Shown: positions 5,999 to 8,683 of the stretch, one piece after another
Position numbering within the stretch: the first letter of the stretch is position 1
How the letters are laid out: the number at the start of each line of letters is the position of its first letter
Assembly (NCBI GenBank): GCA_003731675.1
Contig: RCNQ01000051.1
Location: 1 to 8,683, forward strand
Direction of reading: 5' to 3'
Origin: Bacteroidetes/Chlorobi group bacterium ChocPot_Mid
Lineage (GTDB): Bacteria; Bacteroidota; Ignavibacteria; Kapaibacteriales; UBA2268
Length of the DNA stretch: 8,683 nucleotides
Program-made: the position numbers and the translations under genes
The notes under the pieces: model-generated
What the model saw: the letters and a program-made list of their open reading frames with translations, nothing else
Database searches by the model: none
What the model was told of the DNA's origin: nothing

Positions 5999-8683
5999 AT
6001 GAAAAAGTTGATATTACTTATTCTATGTATTTTTTCTCAAACGGTTTTCAGCCAGAGTCTTTCGCTGTTTAATATTGATGTAAGCAATTTTCCAAAATTG
6101 AGGGGTAATTTTTATGCTTTCAGTAAAGATGGTAAGCAAATAATTGACCTTTCGATTACGGATTTTAATTTGACAGAAAATGATATTGTGCGAAAGATTA
6201 CATTCATATCATGTCCGACACCAAAACCTGCAAGACCAATTTCGGCAGTCTTAACTCTCGATGTTTCAGGTTCAATGTCAGGAAAGGGATTGGAAATGGC
6301 TAAAACAGCGGCTGTTGCTTGGGTTGATGCCATGCCTGAAAGCAAGGCAGAAGCGGCAATAACTAGTTTTACAGAAAGGAATTCACTTCATCAAGACTTT
6401 ACAAGTGATAAACAAAAGCTAAAAGATGCAATACTCTCTCTACGTGCTAATGGTGGGACTTCATTTAATGCAGGATTTATTGATGAACCAGCTGGTGCCT
6501 TACTGGTAGCAAAGAACGGGAAATATAAAAAGGTAATTGTGTTTTTAACTGATGGTTTTGCTACGGGGAATCAGGACGAAATCATCAGAATGGCTAATGA
6601 AATAGGTGCTATTGTTTATTGCGTAACTTTGGGTTCTGTCTGTCCTGATGTGCTTAGAAATATTGCAATGAAAACTGGTGGAATGTATTTTGAGAATGTA
6701 ACATCGGAAGAACAGGCAAAAGCAGTGTATATGCAGATAATGGCAATTGCACAAAGTTTGGAGCCATGCACAATTGAATGGGAAAGTACTGATGATTGCA
6801 ACGCTTTCAGAAATGTAAAACTTTTGTTAAAAACTACAAATCAAATTTCTGAGAACAGCTATGTAGCACCCTCTGAAAGGATTCCGAAAATTGATTATGA
6901 ACCTTCTGTTTCATTAAAATTTGGAAATGTTGAACCACCGCTGAGTGAGACAAAGGAACTGACGATTGTAGCAAAGAATAAAAATATCTGGATTTATGGA
7001 GTCAATATTTCGCATAATGATTTTCAAATAATTGATTGGGGTGGCTCTGCACCTCCATTTATACTAATGCAAAACAGTTCAAGGAAAATCAAGGTAAAAT
7101 ATTCTCCGAGCAAGACGGGATATGTCTTTTGTAAGTTCGATGTTGAAAATAGTGCTTGCTTTGGAGGAACTTTTTTTGCGACAGGAGGGAATTTCAATCC
7201 ACAGACTGAAATAGGTTCTTTAAAACTAACTTTCCCTAACGGAGGTGAAACATTTATTGCTGGTGAAGATTCAATTATTACTTGGGAAGGGGTTTTGCCT
7301 GAAGATACTGTCAGTCTGGATTATAGTACGGACAATGGAGTAAGCTGGTCAAATATAACAAATAAGGCATCTGACCTGAAGTTCAACTGGAAAAATATTC
7401 CTAACACTCCGAGTGATGAGTGTTTGATGAAAGTTACAAAGGGAGAAGAAATTGAACAAAAAGCAGGGAAATTAATTAAGGTTCTTGGTTTTTGTACTAC
7501 GCCAAAAGTTGCCAGGTCACCTATAAGTAATGAATTCGCTTTTATACATTCCTCGTTAATATCAATAATAGATATTAATACAAAAAGTATTGTGAGAACT
7601 ATTGCCTTTGATAATTTATCTGGTATTTATTGTATTGATTACAATCCACAGGGCGATAGATTTGTTATCGGTGGTGGGAATGGTTTATTAAAAATGATTG
7701 ATGTCAAAACAGGTGAAATAGTAAAATCATTCGATATTGGTAAAAAAACAATATCTTTAATAAAATTTAGTCCATCAGGGAACTTTTTTGCATGTTCTTC
7801 AAGTGATTCAATCTATATTTTTGAAGTAAATTCTGGAGCATTGATTGGTAGCATGAGTGGGGGGAAATATGGTGCATGGAATATTTTATTTAGTCCAAAC
7901 GGTGAATTCTTGATTGCTTCCTTTTCGAATTATAGCATTAAGATTTGGGATGCAAATTCATTTCTGTTCAGGAATATGTTATCAGTACCTTACTCTACTA
8001 AAGCACTTGCAATCACACCGGATAGCAAGAAATTAGCCGCAGGTTGTGGTACAGAAATCAAGATATGGAATATGAATAATCTTGAAGAAATAAAGAGTAT
8101 TTACAATTCGAATGTGTCAGTTTCTGATATAGATTTCAGCCCGAATGGTGAAATGATTGCGGGTTATTTGAATAATAAATCACTTAAAGTGTGGGATGTA
8201 AAATCAGGTTTTGAAATGAATAATTTTTCTGGATTGAGTAATGCTGACGGGAATGTATTGTTTACTCACAATGGGAAAAACCTAATTAGCACAGGAGGTC
8301 GTGAATTAAAAATCTGGGACTTGATTAAAGGGAAAATAGCTGATTCATTGAAGTCGCATACTAATACGATTAATAAAGTGAGTTTGAGTCCTGACAATAC
8401 TATGATTGCAAGTACAGGCGATGATGGAAGTATAAGACTCTGGGATTTTAAAAGCGGTTGGAATTTAAAGATAATTGATGGTAAATCAAAGTGGATGCAA
8501 AGTGTTGCATTTTCAAATGACAACAAATATTTGATTAGCTCAAGCAGTGGTGATACAGTAATCAGGGTATTTGATATAGCCACGGGTAATGAGGTAAGAA
8601 AATTTTCAGGTCATACTGCGGCAGTAAGCAGTATAAAACTTAGTGCCGCTGGTGATAAACTGGTCAGTGGCGGGTACGACAAT
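5999..8683 (+). CDS. Secreted VWA domain-WD40 repeat protein, 3'-truncated by window edge
   Basis: The frame opens at ATG 5999 after GAGGA (5990-5994) and runs to the right edge with no stop: 895 codons are visible. Residues 1-19 form a signal peptide (cut near VFS-QS; no lipobox). A von Willebrand A domain spans about 80-265, with a complete metal site: DVSGS (D88, S90, S92), GGTSF (T154) and LTDG (D185). Such domains bind protein ligands through a divalent cation. About 302-398 looks like an ASH/HYDIN-type Ig domain, and about 406-490 is a second Ig-like domain with LTFPNGGETF and YSTDNGVSW. From about 503 there are at least ten WD40-like blades ending IKIWD, LKVWD, IRLWD and similar, with FSPNG turns. 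More than seven blades implies more than one propeller. Its role is probably cell-surface or extracellular protein binding. A T9SS tail may lie past the edge, which cannot be checked here. Confidence 0.88.
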   Translation, partial: MKKLILLILCIFSQTVFSQSLSLFNIDVSNFPKLRGNFYAFSKDGKQIIDLSITDFNLTENDIVRKITFISCPTPKPARPISAVLTLDVSGSMSGKGLEMAKTAAVAWVDAMPESKAEAAITSFTERNSLHQDFTSDKQKLKDAILSLRANGGTSFNAGFIDEPAGALLVAKNGKYKKVIVFLTDGFATGNQDEIIRMANEIGAIVYCVTLGSVCPDVLRNIAMKTGGMYFENVTSEEQAKAVYMQIMAIAQSLEPCTIEWESTDDCNAFRNVKLLLKTTNQISENSYVAPSERIPKIDYEPSVSLKFGNVEPPLSETKELTIVAKNKNIWIYGVNISHNDFQIIDWGGSAPPFILMQNSSRKIKVKYSPSKTGYVFCKFDVENSACFGGTFFATGGNFNPQTEIGSLKLTFPNGGETFIAGEDSIITWEGVLPEDTVSLDYSTDNGVSWSNITNKASDLKFNWKNIPNTPSDECLMKVTKGEEIEQKAGKLIKVLGFCTTPKVARSPISNEFAFIHSSLISIIDINTKSIVRTIAFDNLSGIYCIDYNPQGDRFVIGGGNGLLKMIDVKTGEIVKSFDIGKKTISLIKFSPSGNFFACSSSDSIYIFEVNSGALIGSMSGGKYGAWNILFSPNGEFLIASFSNYSIKIWDANSFLFRNMLSVPYSTKALAITPDSKKLAAGCGTEIKIWNMNNLEEIKSIYNSNVSVSDIDFSPNGEMIAGYLNNKSLKVWDVKSGFEMNNFSGLSNADGNVLFTHNGKNLISTGGRELKIWDLIKGKIADSLKSHTNTINKVSLSPDNTMIASTGDDGSIRLWDFKSGWNLKIIDGKSKWMQSVAFSNDNKYLISSSSGDTVIRVFDIATGNEVRKFSGHTAAVSSIKLSAAGDKLVSGGYDN

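Noticed and set aside
6112..6801. Several - strand open frames across the VWA domain
   Set aside because: The + frame encodes a complete, recognisable VWA domain here, and the reverse frames are short with no family features.
8266..8583. - strand open frame opposite the WD40 region
   Set aside because: It lies antisense to clearly conserved WD40 blades and shows no features of its own.

Overview
The window is AT-rich and gene-dense. It looks like a chromosomal piece from a bacterium of the Bacteroidota/Chlorobi (FCB) group. The main clue is a secreted beta-helix protein ending in a type IX secretion (T9SS) type A sorting domain (FPNP motif, then a terminal GVYYLF strand). Clear purine-rich Shine-Dalgarno sequences before two genes are less typical of classical Bacteroidia, so a deeper lineage such as Ignavibacteria or Kapabacteria is possible. 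That placement is inference only.

Region 1 (1-3486, all +) is the end of a cell-surface polysaccharide operon. It holds a GT26 (WecG/TagA/CpsF-type) glycosyltransferase cut by the left window edge, a NodB-type polysaccharide deacetylase of the DUF3473/exosortase-locus kind that overlaps it by 11 bp, a small monotopic phosphoglycosyl transferase that would start a lipid-linked glycan, and a T9SS-exported right-handed beta-helix protein. A reasonable model is that the first three build and trim a polymer at the inner membrane while the exported beta-helix protein acts on or binds a polysaccharide at the cell surface.

Region 2 (3574-5726) holds two housekeeping-type genes that converge with only 35 bp between them. 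One is an RsmI-family 16S rRNA methyltransferase with an unusual basic tail made of four 13-residue repeats, encoded by a 39-bp tandem DNA repeat. The other, on the - strand, is a class V aminotransferase of the cysteine desulfurase group.

Region 3 (5727-8683) starts with a 272-bp AT-rich divergent promoter region. It is followed by a large secreted protein that stays open to the right edge (895 codons visible, no stop). Its parts are a signal peptide, a von Willebrand factor A domain with a complete MIDAS metal site, an Ig/ASH-like beta domain, a second Ig-like domain, and at least ten WD40-like blades.

No RNA genes, CRISPR arrays, insertion sequences or phage genes were seen. The most notable points are the GT26 protein with altered catalytic motifs, the beta-helix T9SS cargo in a polysaccharide operon, the repeat-tailed RsmI relative, and the VWA-WD40 mosaic.
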